DNA of 64,000 nucleotides from Zychaea mexicana (GCF_025766255.1 NW_026516747.1:62001-126000); one strand, 5' to 3'; positions 35,718 through 49,256 are shown, counted from the stretch's first letter. Numbers and translations are program-made. The notes: generated by a model from the letters alone, not told the origin.

Positions 35718-38700
35718 ATGAGCAAAAAACGCCAGTCGACACTAAGCTCGTTCTTCCAGCAATCCAAAAAACCAAAGGAAAATGGTTAGGTTTTTTTAAA
35801 TCTTTGAAAAATAATTTCTGATCGCTAAAACATGATCACTAGTAGTAGATTCGCCTTCCAGTTCGAATTCACCTTTTTTCTCGCGACCACCTGCACCAGC
35901 ACCAGTGCCAGTACATACCCCACGATTGCAACAAGATAGATTCGTATATAGCGAAACTTCGACTGACGATGCAACTGTACAATCACCCGAGCCAGCATTT
36001 GGAGCAGTAAAACAAACACCACAATCTATAACACGACGACACGGAGTAGAAGGAGGAATGGAGCAACGATTCGCGTTTGACAGTAATGCTGGACAGTCAG
36101 GAATAGAACAAGAAGCAGAGCGCGATCCTGTCAAAGAAAAGCGGCATGCTGAATTTGTCGCGCGTTTTGGAAAGCTAGAACAGGAACGCGAACAAAAACG
36201 ACGACGTATTGACGAAACCGAGAACCAAAAGATGTGGACACCATTGGAGCTTCAAGTACTTGAACTGAAAAAGAAGCATCCAGGCGTACTGCTCGCAATC
36301 GAAGTTGGTTACAAGTTTCGATTTTTTGGAGTTGATGCAAAGACCGCGTCGCGTGTGCTGCATATCGCCCATTTTATCGACAAAAACTTTTACGTCGCTA
36401 GTATACCCACCCATCGACTCGCGGTCCACGTGCGCCGTCTGGTTCATGCAGGACACAAGGTTGGCGTCGTGCGACAGACTGAGACAGCCGCATTGAAAGC
36501 TTCTGGAAGCAACAAGGGGGGGCCGTTCCTGCGCGAACTCAAACACTTGTATACCAAGGGCACATTTGTGGACGAAATGGCCACGTCCGAGCTCGAGTTG
36601 GATGATGCTGCAGGATCTTCATCTTCCTCGTCCACGTCAAATTATTTGTTATGCATTGTAGAGGAGAAGCGAGGAGGTGGCGGACCAGATGAACGCGTTC
36701 AAATTGGCCTTGTGGCTGTCCAGCCTGCGACGGGTGATGTTACATACGATTCGTTTGAGGATGGCTACATGCGGTCGGAACTAGAGACGCGGATTCTACA
36801 TATTGAACCTTGTGAACTCCTGCTACCTCACGCTTTGAGCAAAGCGACCGAGAAAGTCGTCCAACATATGAGTATGCAAAGGTATATTACAGTGGAACAA
36901 TGGAGTGTAGTTATAAGCATGTGGATAAATGCTGATATCTTCCTCGTATATAACAAAAAGAACCACGGCATTTGGCGAGTCAGTGCGCGTAGAGCGAATG
37001 CCTGAAAACGACAACTTCGTCTCAGATTACAATGCAGCTTTTACACACGTCTCCGAATTTTACACTCGAATTAGCAATTCTTCTGAAGAAAAATCAGCGA
37101 ACAGCTCTTCATCTGCTACTTCAAAGGTGCTCTTCTCCGAGATATTGCGCTTACCGGATACAGTCATGTAAGAAAATCATATGGCGCGACATTGGATGAA
37201 GCAAAGAATGTGCTCTAATAAAGAAAAAATCAATACAGTAAAGCACTCGCTGCAACGATACGTTACCTCTCCGACTTTGGTCTACAACATGCTCTCCAAT
37301 TAACAAAATACTTTGTTCACTTTTCATCAAGAAGTCATATGCTCCTCAACGGCAACACGATGGCAAACTTGGAAATATATCGGAACTCGACCAATTACAC
37401 CGAAAAAGGCTCACTTTTCTCGGTACTTAACCATACTAGCACAAGCTTTGGAAGACGATTATTGCGCAAATGGGTCGGTCGACCGCTTGTTGACGTAAAG
37501 TGAGTAGTATTAATAGATTGTGGTTGGAAAGTTCTACAAACTAAGCGTATAGGCGATAGATTGATAAATGAAACACCAACTAACTAGTACATATCCAGGC
37601 GACTTAACCAGCGCATCAATGCGGTGGACGAACTTCTGACAACAGATAATCCAAACAAAGACAAGGCCAAAGCATTACTTAAGCAGATACCTGATCTGGA
37701 AAAAGGCTTATCAAGAATACACTACGGACAGGTAAATGAGAAAAATGTGCTTCTCCTTGCCATGTCAAATCAAAAGTATCCATATCTAAACAGTACCATT
37801 ATAGTCCTCTCCTGCAGAACTGGTTCAAGTACTCGACACATTATTCAGGATAGCGAACACGTTTCATGGAGCAACAGATACCTCATTTCGGTCACCGTTA
37901 CTGAATGATATTTTTGCTTCACTGCCAACTATACGGCCGGACGTAATTGAGCTTAAGAAAGTGATTAATTCCGATGCTCTCAGCTCGTCGGCCGATCGCA
38001 AAATTGGTCTACTCAAGGAAGATGATCGCTGGCCAGAGCTTGCTCAAGAAAAAGAGGTTTGTAAAATAACTCTCAACCGGGGAATTAGAAAAGAGAAGGC
38101 AAAATCAAGATGATGGTGCTGGTATCTAAGTTTATGATCTAGAATATTGCTCGTACTGAAAAGGAACTTAATGAGCACTTGGTTGAGATTAGATCCAAGT
38201 TTCAGATCCCATCATTGCAATATATCAACGTTGCTGGTATCGAGGTAAATTACAAGAAGGAAGTCTTATCATGACGGATGCTGATCGGTCCAAACAGTAT
38301 TTGCTAGAAGTGAAGAATACCATGATCAAAAAAGTACCAAGGGAATGGATTAAAATCAACGGAACCAAGGCTGCTTCGCGATTCCATACACCATGGCTCA
38401 TTAAAAAACTTAAAGAACGCGAGAGGCACAAGGAATTACTGGAGGCGGCATTCGACAAGGCCTATCGTACTTTTTTGACGTAAGTTTTCTATTTAAGATA
38501 AAAAAGGATGGGTGGATATCAAGCTAATATAAAGGTATGGTCAAGATAGGCAAGTTACTGAGAAATACGAAACGTTCCGGGACGTGGTCCTTGGGCTAGC
38601 TCAGCTGGACTGTTTGTTTTCCTTGGCAACAGTAGCCCAACAACCCAACTATGTCAAACCAACATTCTCGGAACATGCGCAACTCAAAGTAGTTAATGGC

Positions 38701-39698
38701 CGGCACCCAATGGTGGAGCAGCTCCTATCAGATTCCTATGTACCCAACGATATTGATTTCGATATGCACAAGAAGCGGACTATGGTTTTGACAGGTCCTA
38801 ATATGGGTGGCAAGAGTTCATACATCCGACAGGTAGCTCTGATTGCCATCATGGGCCAGATTGGATCGTACGTGCCGGCCGATTCTGCAGAACTCGGCAT
38901 CCTTGATGCAGTATATACTCGGATGGGTGCATTGGATAATATGCTTGCAGGTGAAAGTACGTTTATGGTTGAACTACACGAGACATCGGATATTATGAGA
39001 CAAGCGACACCTCGTTCTCTTGTCATTTTGGATGAGCTTGGACGAGGCACTAGCACCCATGATGGTATGGCGATTGCCTATGCTGTGCTTCGCCACTTTA
39101 TCACTGAGGTATGATTGTGAAAAGGCTGAAATCACAAAATGATCGGAAATGGCTAATTAAATTGGGCTCTTCCTCTCTAGATCCGGTCAATCACATTATT
39201 TGTCACACATTATCCTTTCCTCGCTGAACTCGCGGATGAGTTTCCAGAAACAACAACAAACTGTCATATGAATTATATTGAAGATAGTGACGGAGGTAAA
39301 TACATTTCCATGTGACATGCGCCTCTTTGGAATATTTCAAAGCTTATTAACGAGTAATTTGCAGATCTACCGAACATAGTGTTTCTATACAAATTAGTAC
39401 AAGGTGTTTCTACACGCAGTTACGGGTAAGAGATGGGAATAGATTGGATGGCTATGTTAGGATGAATGATGAAACAATCGACCGAACGCGGCGACTTAAA
39501 TGATGATATCATTTTGGTAGTATTAACGTGGCACGACTTGCGGATCTTCCGAGAAATGTACTGCAAGTAGCAAAGGTGAAAGCCGTTGAGATGGAGGCGA
39601 ATGTGGATACAAAAGTAGCACAGCATTCTTTGATGCGTGCTATCTCAGATCCTGAGCATAATCTCCAGCAATTACGCAAATATCTTACAAAAATGTAG
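35718..39698 (+). CDS. MSH3: DNA mismatch repair protein Msh3
   Basis: About nine exons. Exon 1 (from 35718) encodes [20 protein letters not shown], with a PCNA-interacting box (QSTLSSFF). The long second exon gives the MutS domain I segment typical of Msh3: [50 protein letters not shown] and [20 protein letters not shown]. Later exons give the connector, lever and clamp. The ATPase holds the Walker A motif [40 protein letters not shown], Walker [21 protein letters not shown] and [19 protein letters not shown]. It ends LRKYLTKM at 39698. Msh3 pairs with Msh2 (MutS-beta) to repair insertion/deletion loops in the nucleus. The [18 protein letters not shown] signature and domain order separate it from Msh6. 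Confidence 0.95.
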
Positions 39699-40362
39699 AT
39701 AGATACGATGTACTTTTACCCTCGCCCCCTCTATTCATCATTTAAAATAGATTGCTTTTCGTATGTTCAGTGTATAACAAAAAGCGATAAAGTGATTGAT
39801 AAAGTACATATAGAAAAGTCTATGGAAAATGTGGGAATGTGCTTTCAGACATAAAATATTCCACAAGACATAAAATAACAAGTGGTCAACCATTCCGATT
39901 CTTAGAAAAAGCAACAGACACTTAGTACTGTGGCCTATTAAAAAGTTGGAATCAATCCTGCCATGTTCGCACTTGATACAGTAACAGAAGCGGTATGTGC
40001 ATACACTGCGAATATATGCTGACAGTGACCAAAAGCTATTATCATAATAAAGGTGAGGAGCCATTTATATAACCAGAACACACCTCCAAGTTGCTATGAT
40101 ACACCTTTATTCCTTTGTATGTACTGATTAATTGCCGTTACGCACACAATGTTTTGCCGAAGATAATCATATGGACATGCAATACAACTGTTCATGCAGC
40201 GACAAATCCGCGACGCTTCCAGCATTTCCGTACCCAGTTAGCTACCAATTATCCTTTGTATGTGAAAATGTTATCCCTGCATGTCTGGAAAGGACGCTTT
40301 GACTCGAAGCGAGAAATATTAACTCTTTAATTGCAACTGTAATTATGAAATGACGTCTACTT
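39699..40362. other. Convergent intergenic region
   Basis: Region between the ends of MSH3 (+) and the hydrolase (-). AT-rich; nothing supported. Confidence 0.5.
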
Positions 40363-41747
40363 TTAAAATGCTTCAGTAAGCTGATACTTTATCATATTCA
40401 GAGCCTGTCGGTAAACCGGTGTATCCACGGCCGAACTGAAGAATGTGTGCACTAATGATAGACGAAAAAATGATATTTTAGTTAGCATGCATTTTGGGAA
40501 AAGATTCGTTCTCTATATAAAAACTATATAAGAAAAAATAGGGCCCAGAGCGATCAAAAACGACTTACCAGCACCACCGAGTCGCACTGATGCTATCTTA
40601 ACATCAGCTTCCATGAGTTTGCGTGCATATGCCTCACCTTCATCTCGCAAGATATCAGCCTCCGCAGTAATCATGAGGGTTGGAGGAAGACCTTGCAGCT
40701 CTTCTACAGTTGCTACCAAAGGGTGCGAGAACTTTGTTTTCTGATTTTGGGCAAAATAGATCTTGTCATAATAAACAATATCATCAACGTGGAGTGGATA
40801 ACCATTGTCAAATTCGCGGTATGAGTTGAAAGCATCCGGAGAAGGCGAGATCCATGGATAAATTAGAATTTGTGTTTTGATAGCATCTGGTGCCACACCC
40901 CGATCCTTTGCCATCACTTTAAAAGTATTATGTAGAAGGGCAACAGTTTAGAGCATTTTGCAATATTGATGGCAAGTGGTTCTTGATGTATGATAGATAG
41001 TAACAGGTGCAGTATATACTGTAAGACTTACAAGCAACAGCAGCGGCCAAGTTGCCACCTGCGGAATCGCCACATATGGCTATTTTAGACGTATCAACGT
41101 TGATTTCTTTTCCGTTCTCAAGCACCCAAGCAAAAGCGGCATAACTTTCTTCGTGTGCGGTTGGGAATTGTACTTCGGGTGCAAACGAGTAGTCAACAAA
41201 CATTGCCGCAACCCTGTTTTCTATGCAGATCTTTTTTATTTAAAAAAAGAAGAAGGTAATTGACAGATAATTAAATTGAGTTTGTTGTATTTGAAATCAG
41301 CAAAAATAAACGAATTGACGCTACGTTGGTCACTTACTTGACGGATCGCTTTACCATGAGAATATCTGGTGCCAAATACAAATCCGCCCCCATGACTATA
41401 AACGGTAAAATTTGAATATGCCAAATGAATTTTTCATTTTGATTGCGCGTTTCAACCACTTACTAATATACCACCATTGGAAGCACATCCTTTTCGGCAC
41501 CTAAGGGACGGAACAGAACTATTTTGACTTGAATACCATTATAGCTGATGATTTTATCTTCTTCGATGACTTGCGGTAATTCGATGCTAGCGGTCGCCTT
41601 GTCGACATTCGCACGAAATTCTTGCATGGTAATTTCACCAATGCTTGGTCGCGGGTTATTTTTAGTCCTTTCATAGAGCGCAGCATAGGCTGGTTGAATA
41701 GGTGTAGATCTAACAGATTCTGATGTTGTGGGTGCTGTCATTTTCAT
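40363..41747 (-). CDS. Alpha/beta hydrolase, hormone-sensitive-lipase type
   Basis: About five or six exons from ATG 41747 to TAA 40363. Motifs: SHGGGFVFGTRYSHGKAIRQ (oxyanion-hole HGGG), FVDYSFAPEVQFPTAHEESY, ICGDSAGGNLAAAVA (nucleophile Ser in GDSAG), ILIYPWISPSPDAFNSY, GLPPTLMITAEADILRDEGE (acid residue Asp) and, in the last exon after RLGG, VHTFFSSAVDTPVYRQA with the catalytic His. It is an esterase/lipase of the HSL (bH) family acting on small acyl esters; the true substrate is unknown. No signal peptide is seen with this start. An upstream extension reading LTFLFICSPYSSHLA would need a TTG start and is not favoured. Confidence 0.9.
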
Positions 41748-43579
41748 TAAGTTGCAATAAAATGATGATGTGTTCGCTAAGTGTGATGAGTAGGGTGAAC
41801 AGATGAAAAGAAAAGTAAGAAAAACGAAAGACAAACATGGCCGAACCCTTTATCCTTTATATATCACTAGATTGTTCTAGTTACACGACGTTGAGTACAT
41901 ATACAGTATAGCCTCCGTAAAAAAGTAATCTGTAGCTTTTATGACAAGTAGGACATGTACGAAACCTTCTCTCCGCCTGTCGCAGCAATCTTTGACAGTG
42001 CATTTGCCATTCGTGATACCGACCTAAAAATAAGAATAACTGTGGTACACACGCTTCGCAATTTTATTGGTCGCGTCGAGCTACTGTAAGAAAAAGTCTT
42101 GATGATTATCGATGCTTACAAATTAAAAGTGATATCCATATTACTAATACGCTAGTGCTAAATTTCAGCATAATGGACAATTGCAGCTATGATGATCAAT
42201 GAGTTATAAGTCCGTTATTCCTGATCATTCAGGGACGACTTGTGTAGCGATAACTTCTTATACAGTTGCTGTGGGGATCTGTTTGATAGCTAAGATGATA
42301 TAAACTTGAGCATGGGAGCATAAAGAGTAATATATAAAAGAGGAAGAGATGCTATGATGTGTATGAGTCGCTAACCGAATGTACATGGTTTCAAACAAAA
42401 TAATATCGGTTACTTTTGTCCTTGGTTTGTTTCGCTTCGTTAGATGTTGTAAATACTTTTTAGCACAGTGCTCATAAAGCTTTCAGTTTGTCTTTTTTAT
42501 ACACCAGTGCTGACTATCACCCCATGTAAAATAAGAAAAGCTACATTGTAATGGTCAGCACTTATGTTATGTGGATGGTTGATTTGAAAAAGAAATCATG
42601 ACAGCTACACATCTTTTTTTTATCCCCGAAGTAATCGAGATATGATACAGACTATTTCTATTAGCTATCTATTGTCTGTATGCAACTTTTAACTGCTAAG
42701 GTAATACTCATGGGCGATCTAAGGTGCTGATATATATACTATAATGCGCGTGTGTATTGACTCGTTGAGTTACTTCCTTATTTTTCGGACAAGAACGTAT
42801 TCACATTATGCTGCGTATATATAAAGGGTTCCTAGAGCAGGCTCTAGTACATTCTACTCGATTTGACAATGTTTGATTGACACGAGATCCACCATCATGT
42901 TTATATATTTTGATGATTACACAGAATATAATCTGCAATCGTTTTAATATTAAGAATAACTTTGTTATACTTTTCTCTATTAGAAGCCCGTACGCTCCAC
43001 TGTATTTCTCCTAACATTCAAACAAACCATGCGTTGTTAATCGCTTGTTTGAAGACCGTATGTAAAGTGACCTGGTGCATCGGTCATGCACGTTCGAGCG
43101 CTATCATCTCGATGTCTATATTAGGGACAATTTTTAGCAGTAGCTTATGGTACTATGTATATTGACAAAATAAAGGCGGATAGTGGATAATACAGTACAT
43201 CTCTTATTCGTGCTCACATGCTTCATGATAAATACCTTTAGCTGATCCATGTTCTGCTTTTTTTTTGAGTCTGAAAAGCGAAACAGCATAATGTAATCGC
43301 CAGAACGAGACAGGCGGTCGTACAAGGAGTTGAAATGCAGATTCAATTCTGAAACGGAAAAAAGTGACGCTTTGCTAACCGGTCAAGCAGCAAGTATGGT
43401 AATGTTTTCGAGGTAAGGTGCTGATGTTAGATGTATAAAGAGCAAATAAAATAAAGTACTTGAAAAGCAGCAAATACAAATGTTCAATAAAAGCGAAATA
43501 GTATTAAAATGTACAAGTAAGATATACTACAAAGGGTACACAGATAGTATTGTTTTATAAAAATGTATGTACGGTATAT
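41748..43579. other. Gene-poor region
   Basis: 1.8 kb, AT-rich. One exon-like minus-strand segment (about 43345-43235) follows a good acceptor (TTTCAG) and ends at a GTATTT donor. It reads LNLHFNSLYDRLSRSGDYIM but no partner exons were found. Otherwise nothing. Confidence 0.4.
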
Positions 43580-45165
43580 TTAGCGGCTAGAAGAAGTAAA
43601 CCGGTTGATGGCTTTGCCAATCCAACCTAGCCAGCCTTGTTTTTCTTCTTGATGGCACTCGTTTGACTCTTCCTGTAACTCGATTGCATCCGCAAACATT
43701 TCTGTATCATCGTCTTTATCGCCATCTTGTACGCTGTCGCTTAATGTCGGCCTTGGCAGTCCTTCTTCTTGTCTGGTGTTTTCAAATCCTTCATGTTGCC
43801 TTTTGGCGCGTTTCCGTGTTCGCGTTTCAACCCCATTCCTTCTGGGTAGGTCCTCAACAGTCTCTTCCGGCCCAGCATACACACGTTTCAGTAGTCTGCG
43901 CGTTTTACGGCTGATGTACTGACTTTCGATGGTACCAGATATAAGATCTTTTTGTTGTTGTGATCGATTATCATTTGCTGCTGATTGTGATGCTACCGGC
44001 AGTAGTCGTTGGAAGCTAGTCGATACTCCATCGTTTAACTCAACTAGAGTTTCGGGATCTAGGGATGGAGGTAGTAACGGACGACCTGCAACTTTTAACG
44101 GATCCGGTGAATGTATGACTTCGGATACAATGACTTGGAGTTGAACAGGTCTTTGGTTCATCCTACATGGAATATTTACGATAATCGTCAGTATACACAC
44201 ATCCATTGTAACCGCATCGCAAGGACGCTAGTGGTTATATATAAGCTACCTTTCATCTCTAGCCTGATACGCATAAGTTTTCACCGTTTTATTCGCTTTG
44301 CTCAGCCATTTATGGTCTCGGTCAGCCTATAGAACATTGTTACGCGTTATTATATATCGGCATGCACGACTCTTCAGACGCATGTACGTAAAAAACCGAA
44401 CTAATCCATACTTCTTCTGCGTAGACAGGCGCAGACCTCTGATCCATTACATCGTGTACTTGAGCGATCATTGCTGTGACCAGTTCATCACGCTTCGCAC
44501 CAGCTTCCGTTTCGCGTTGGTTGATAACTACGACCGTTGTTATCATAAAACAAATTAATCGATCCAATCAACCAAATTGACATGCCATCGTCTCTCCTCA
44601 TTGTATCATCGACTGATTTTAAGAGGAGAGAATTATTGAAAAATAAAGTTACCCTGCAATAGGAGTGGTTGATGAGCTCTTGTATATATTGTCAAGGACT
44701 GATCACTCGGGCACGCTCGAATCGCGGCTAAGACTGCCTTTATTTATAAAATCATTATTAGAATGATTTTGACGGACAAAAAGCATAATAGCAAACCCCA
44801 CCCTTGCTTACCAGCAATTGATGAAACAGCGGCTTTACCCATCTTCCAGCAGTGTAGGTACCAACATGTATCGAAAACGTATCATCCTCTTTTGGGCAAA
44901 GAACCGCATAAGTGCAAACGCCAGCCTCGTCCTTTCTGTTTGGTCCTATATAATATATGACCGCAATACGATCCGTATTCGGTTGCGGAGGTCCGTGTAC
45001 TTGCTGTCGCTATAAATTAAGCTGTAAGTAATGTTGTATAATTCTTCGAAGTCATCGGGTACCTACTGCCTCAATTCTGCTTTCTGCTGCTTCGAAGGCT
45101 AGCATTTCACCCGAGTGAACATTGAAGTTCGCACGTCGTCGTGAGCCACGCTTTTTATTAGGCAT
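43580..45165 (-). CDS. Second divergent RNase H-like protein, single copy
   Basis: Tentative model of about six exons. Exon 1 (45165-45073) encodes a basic start, MPNKKRGSRRRANFNVHSGE. The next exon gives DRIAVIYYIGPNRKDEAGVC then TYAVLC and DTFSIHVGTYTAGRW (paired strands). An exon at about 44738-44649 gives AVLAAIRACPSDQSLTIYTR (helix then strand), another gives RDELVTAMIAQVHDVMDQRS, then ADRDHKWLSKANKTVKTYAY. The last exon (about 44162-43580) is a 190-residue tail with basic and acidic blocks ending GWLGWIGKAINRFTSSSR. Order and spacing follow the RNase H fold and resemble the array gene at 5059-6747 (AVI, then Tyr-x-Val-x-Cys-like, then RACP/ERCP, then TR). Catalytic acids are not evident. 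The exon around 44600-44520 is unresolved. Function unknown. Confidence 0.55.
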
Positions 45166-48100
45166 TGTTTCTTATTTTGTTTACGGCAGTAATTTTCTAG
45201 TTTTAGCAATTATATATTAAAACTCTTCCTTGTTTAATCTTCAACGCAATGTACAAAGACATATTTGCCATTGCTCAACAAAACTGATTTGAAAATAGGT
45301 AACATTCAAAGGCGACTTACTCGCTTTCGTAACCAGAAATTAGACTGTTGTCAAGTAGTAAGCATTGACGGCTTTGAGATAAGGAGGGAAGAACGCAAAG
45401 TGCAGAAGCGCAGTATGAGTTGTGACAATCCTGGGCACTGCAGTATAGAAGGCAATGACGTCAATTTATTGGTTACACGCATTACTTGTATTTCCGACAA
45501 GCACAGTGCATATTCCGGCCTCGAGCTTACTTAAAGGTCCATTGCCAATTGTCAACATGCCATCACTTGCTATTTTCGATGTAGTATATCAAATGTAGCA
45601 TTATGTGGTTAGTTTCTTCTCACATTGTCTTCCGTCTCTCTTTACACATCCGCCTTTCGCCTCCCCAGCCTCACATGTTACTGATACAGCGACATTGCTA
45701 ACAAACAGTGAAAAAAAAGATGAACGACGTTATTGTTGCTTCATAGCTACTTGACTTATCAAAACCTTTTTCCGTTGCTTAGCGACTTGTTTTTTCTTAC
45801 GCCGTGCTGCTGAACTTAAAGTAGATAAAAACCTACGAGAAAGCTTATTAGCCCATTTTTCTTGTGATGCACTACCTCAACTTGGACTTCTTGCGTGTAT
45901 ACTCACCTTTCATGTGCCCAACAAGAGCGATTTTGAAAGAAATCGTGAAAGAAGGTACCAGTGATACTGTTGAGATAAAGTAAGAGAGAAAATAAGATAA
46001 TGAGATGCTTGTCGAGCAAGGATATGCGCATTTACATAACTCTCATACGATGTTGCTACGAACTGTTAACCCAAGAGTGTTCTTTTAAATCGTCCCATGA
46101 ATATTTGATGCGACGGGTTACCGCATAGCGCAGTGATTGATCTTATCGTCGATGTGTCGTGATACCTTTTAAATATATACAGCAATTTCTACCTTATGAG
46201 CTTAGTTTAAGAATTACATATTTTGGGAAGCGAAATTTAGAGAAGAGCGTACATTACAATAGTTTGATGTTGATATATGTACATGCACGTCTACTGTACA
46301 TGGTATCATACGGACGAGCATGCTGACTGTTCCTGATTGCTGTAACTGTTTCTGCTCCATACGCATTACTGTATGTTATATATGTTATATCTAACGCCTT
46401 TCTGAAAAAGAATAACGTTTGCTACGTGACACAAGAAAAGAAAATCACACGCGAGATTCTATGTAGTGCATAGTTTCCATTTTGTTTCCATGTGAAGCTA
46501 AACCTAAGCACCTTTATAGAGTTTATGAGCCTTGCATGGTTCTATGAAAAATAAAATTGCATCAACAATACATGTGTTGAAAGCAGCTTCCCATATCTAC
46601 GGTGCTCATCTTATACAAATGGTGCCTCCAAATTGTTTAATGAAACCAATAAACTGGCCTTTATTTTCCATATCGCAGCTAAACGGACGCTTTTGCAAAA
46701 GAATAAAGCGGCTAAGCAGTAGTATTGCGTTATTCCATATCATAAATATTACAGTTTTCAAGAAGTTGAAATGGCCTTTTTATCAGAATTGTTCCGTCTC
46801 TTGTTGACCGATCAATAGCTGTGATGGCAAAAATATCTTCTTCAAGGCGTGTCTGACAGCCCGACCTTTGGTTGGCATCAATGGTCCAGCAAAGGCACAG
46901 CTTTCAGTCTGTGAGCACAATAGGCTGTATAATTCTGCCCAACGTTTGCCATCTGCAATAAGTATACTGTAAAGCAAGTAGCTGCAAACCAAGTGAAAGA
47001 GTCAACATGATTGTTTTGTTTGTAATGTATTATACAGTCAGCAAGATATACCGGGGCAATAAGCATTTAAAAAGCAGCATGATGAGAATTATGTAACCCA
47101 TTTGTTATATTATTGAGAAATTTAATCGTTTATTTCTTCAAATACATGTTTGACGGTATATTGTCTGGTCTGTCGCCGGCATTTGTAATACCACATCGAC
47201 CATTACATTTTACGAATGCAACGCCGTCTGTTTCATTGTTCTATAAAAATTTTCAAGATTCGTGGTTGCTCTACAGTACTTATTATCTTTAATGCAGTTC
47301 TAATGCTCAAGCGTTGTGGGTTTCACGAGGCAAACATGGATTCGTATGATACTAAGATATAAGCAAAGCGGAAACCGATGCTCTAGATCCAATCAGCCGC
47401 GCCCATAATGTTTACATTCATGGTACATGGATCGTCGTAACGTCGTGGTCCAAAAAGTGTAGAATTCCAGTACTTGGATCGCACCAAAGGGTTGTTTTTG
47501 GAACCAAGAAGATATCGTTCCCATTAGACGCCCTTTCCAGGCTCTGGTACATAATATAAAGTGCGAGCGAGGGGATCGAGATAATATGATTTCTCTAAGG
47601 TGGTACAATAGCAAAGACATGCACAGAGATCGTAATCACCTTCACTCCTTTCTCCCTATTCAAAGTAGAGAAAAAAACACTTTAAAGAAATCTTTTGCAT
47701 AAGAATGTTGTTGGACAACTTGATTAGACGGTTATTCGTGTCAATGTACAGGCCAGTATGTAATTCCGCTCTCGACCAACCAAGATTCTCTCCAAAAAGG
47801 TGACAGAGGCGCTTTTTCGGTATTCATGAGGTGCATCATGTTGAGCATACAGTCCACCTGCAACAAATGATGCTTACGATCGATTGCAGTGTAGTAGTAG
47901 TAGTAGTAGTAATATTGTAGTATTAACAACCATTATTTGAGTCAAAATTCGTTGTTCTTTCATCAAGTCTTCGCACAGGAGGTATGAGATAGTAGTGAGC
48001 CAAGGTACTTGAACAGGTGATAAACGTGCGAACAAAAGATAATGCTCGAGAAATTGGTGGGGATGACGGCTTTGAACTTGCGATTAGGATCGTCATGTAA

Positions 48101-48717
48101 GTCAGTGAGAACAGATATATCTCGGTTATAGAAAATCTGGGGCTACTGTAGATGATTTCTTTTAATAGAAGTATAGTACTGCTCGCCAAGCCGACGCGTG
48201 GTGCTTACAGTATCGGCGCATGGTGACAGGATATGAAAGTAGACCCACAAGTGCGTGGTAGTATCTGCGAAATGACGGAGCATGCAGGATTCGCGTTTTG
48301 GGTTCTTATGCCGTATGTAATGAGTACGAGTTTATCTAGGATAGCGCGGACATTTTTAGGTATCGTTGACTAATTCTTTTTCTGAACAGTAGAAGCGGTA
48401 CCAATAGCGGTGTCTGATAAGTAACCGACGTTGCTGTTTTTTGTTGCTGTTGTCGTAATAAGTAAGTATTCGTTAGAATATAAAATCTCTTTATACATAG
48501 CATTTCATGGTTGTTAAACCCTCAAAACTATGACACCTTTATCAAGCTCGCCTGTACGCTCAAATTTTAACGAACTAACTTCGAATATGGTCTCGCGATA
48601 ACCTTATTAACTGAGACGCAATTGAAAGCACTCGACACAGCCTAAAACCAATGCCTCTGTATATCACAAGGTGTCCACCCTTACTCCAAAACTAAAGTGA
48701 TGCGACGTATTGCCAAC
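45166..48717. other. Gene-poor region with unidentified coding remnants
   Basis: 3.5 kb. Contains the weak small-gene candidate at 45730-45913. Between about 47390 and 48290 on the minus strand lie several long open segments (for example HFADTTTHLWVYFHILSPCA, NRDISVLTDLHDDPNRKFKA, GLYAQHDAPHEYRKSASVTF, YYLDPLARTLYYVPEPGKG) broken by stops and without consistent splice sites. They look like a decayed gene or mobile element that I cannot name. The rest shows nothing. Confidence 0.35.
45730..45913 (-). CDS. Possible small basic protein, 50 residues
   Basis: Two-exon candidate: exon 1 is 7 bases (45913-45907, ATG AAA G, donor GTGAGT) and exon 2 is 45875-45730, giving MKGSASQEKWANKLSRRFLS then a strongly basic AARRKKKQVAKQRKKV and a stop. 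The frame is exact (153 bases). It might instead be the last exon of a longer gene. No family recognised; no transcript evidence. Confidence 0.25.
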
Positions 48718-49256
48718 CTACCCAACATGCAGGAACGCACCACGTGTCTGTAAAGATAAATCCCATCGGAAGCCCTTCCCGCTTCTTGAACCATTGCAAT
48801 GCAACTCCATGAGGTCTTTTACAATGCATTGTGGATATATCATTTGAAGATAAGGATATCTAATACAAACAGAAAGAGGTTGCTTTAAAAGACTTCTTAC
48901 TTCAAATAGTAAACAGAAGAGGCAACACCAGAGCATACGCCTACAGAATATATAATTGCCAGATCTGTGGAATTTTAAAGTTTGCTTGTCTCTCTCTCTC
49001 TCTCTTCTCGCTCGTTGCTTATGAAACCAAGTTTGTCTTGTCACTTTAGTTTTACCTGATCCAAAAGACTTACACTGACCATTCCAACGCAGAAAGTTGC
49101 GCCTGCTATCAAAAGCATGATTCTTAAACCAAACGTTACTGCCAAGGGACGACAGATTGGCGATAAAGCGTGCGTAAGAAATGTATAGGTCTGTTCGAGT
49201 TTGCGTCTTTCGAGTAAATCGATGATGACGCCTGTACAATTCATAAATGTAGCCAA
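48718..49256 (-). pseudogene. Broken monocarboxylate-type MFS transporter fragment
   Basis: Three exon-like pieces resemble the second to fourth exons of the intact paralogues: 49256 down to about 49061 (ALSPICRPLAVTFGLRIMLL to VSLLDQ, then donor GTAAAA), about 48968-48910 (IWQLYI then a frame change to SVGVCSGVASSVYYL), and about 48860-48720 (HGVALQWFKKREGLPMGFIF, the conserved WF..R.G loop). The middle piece needs a one-base frame change to match IWHLYLSHGICFGLGSS of paralogue 1. The N-terminal GGYGW exon and the C-terminal half are not found in the flanks. Likely a decayed third copy. Confidence 0.5.
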
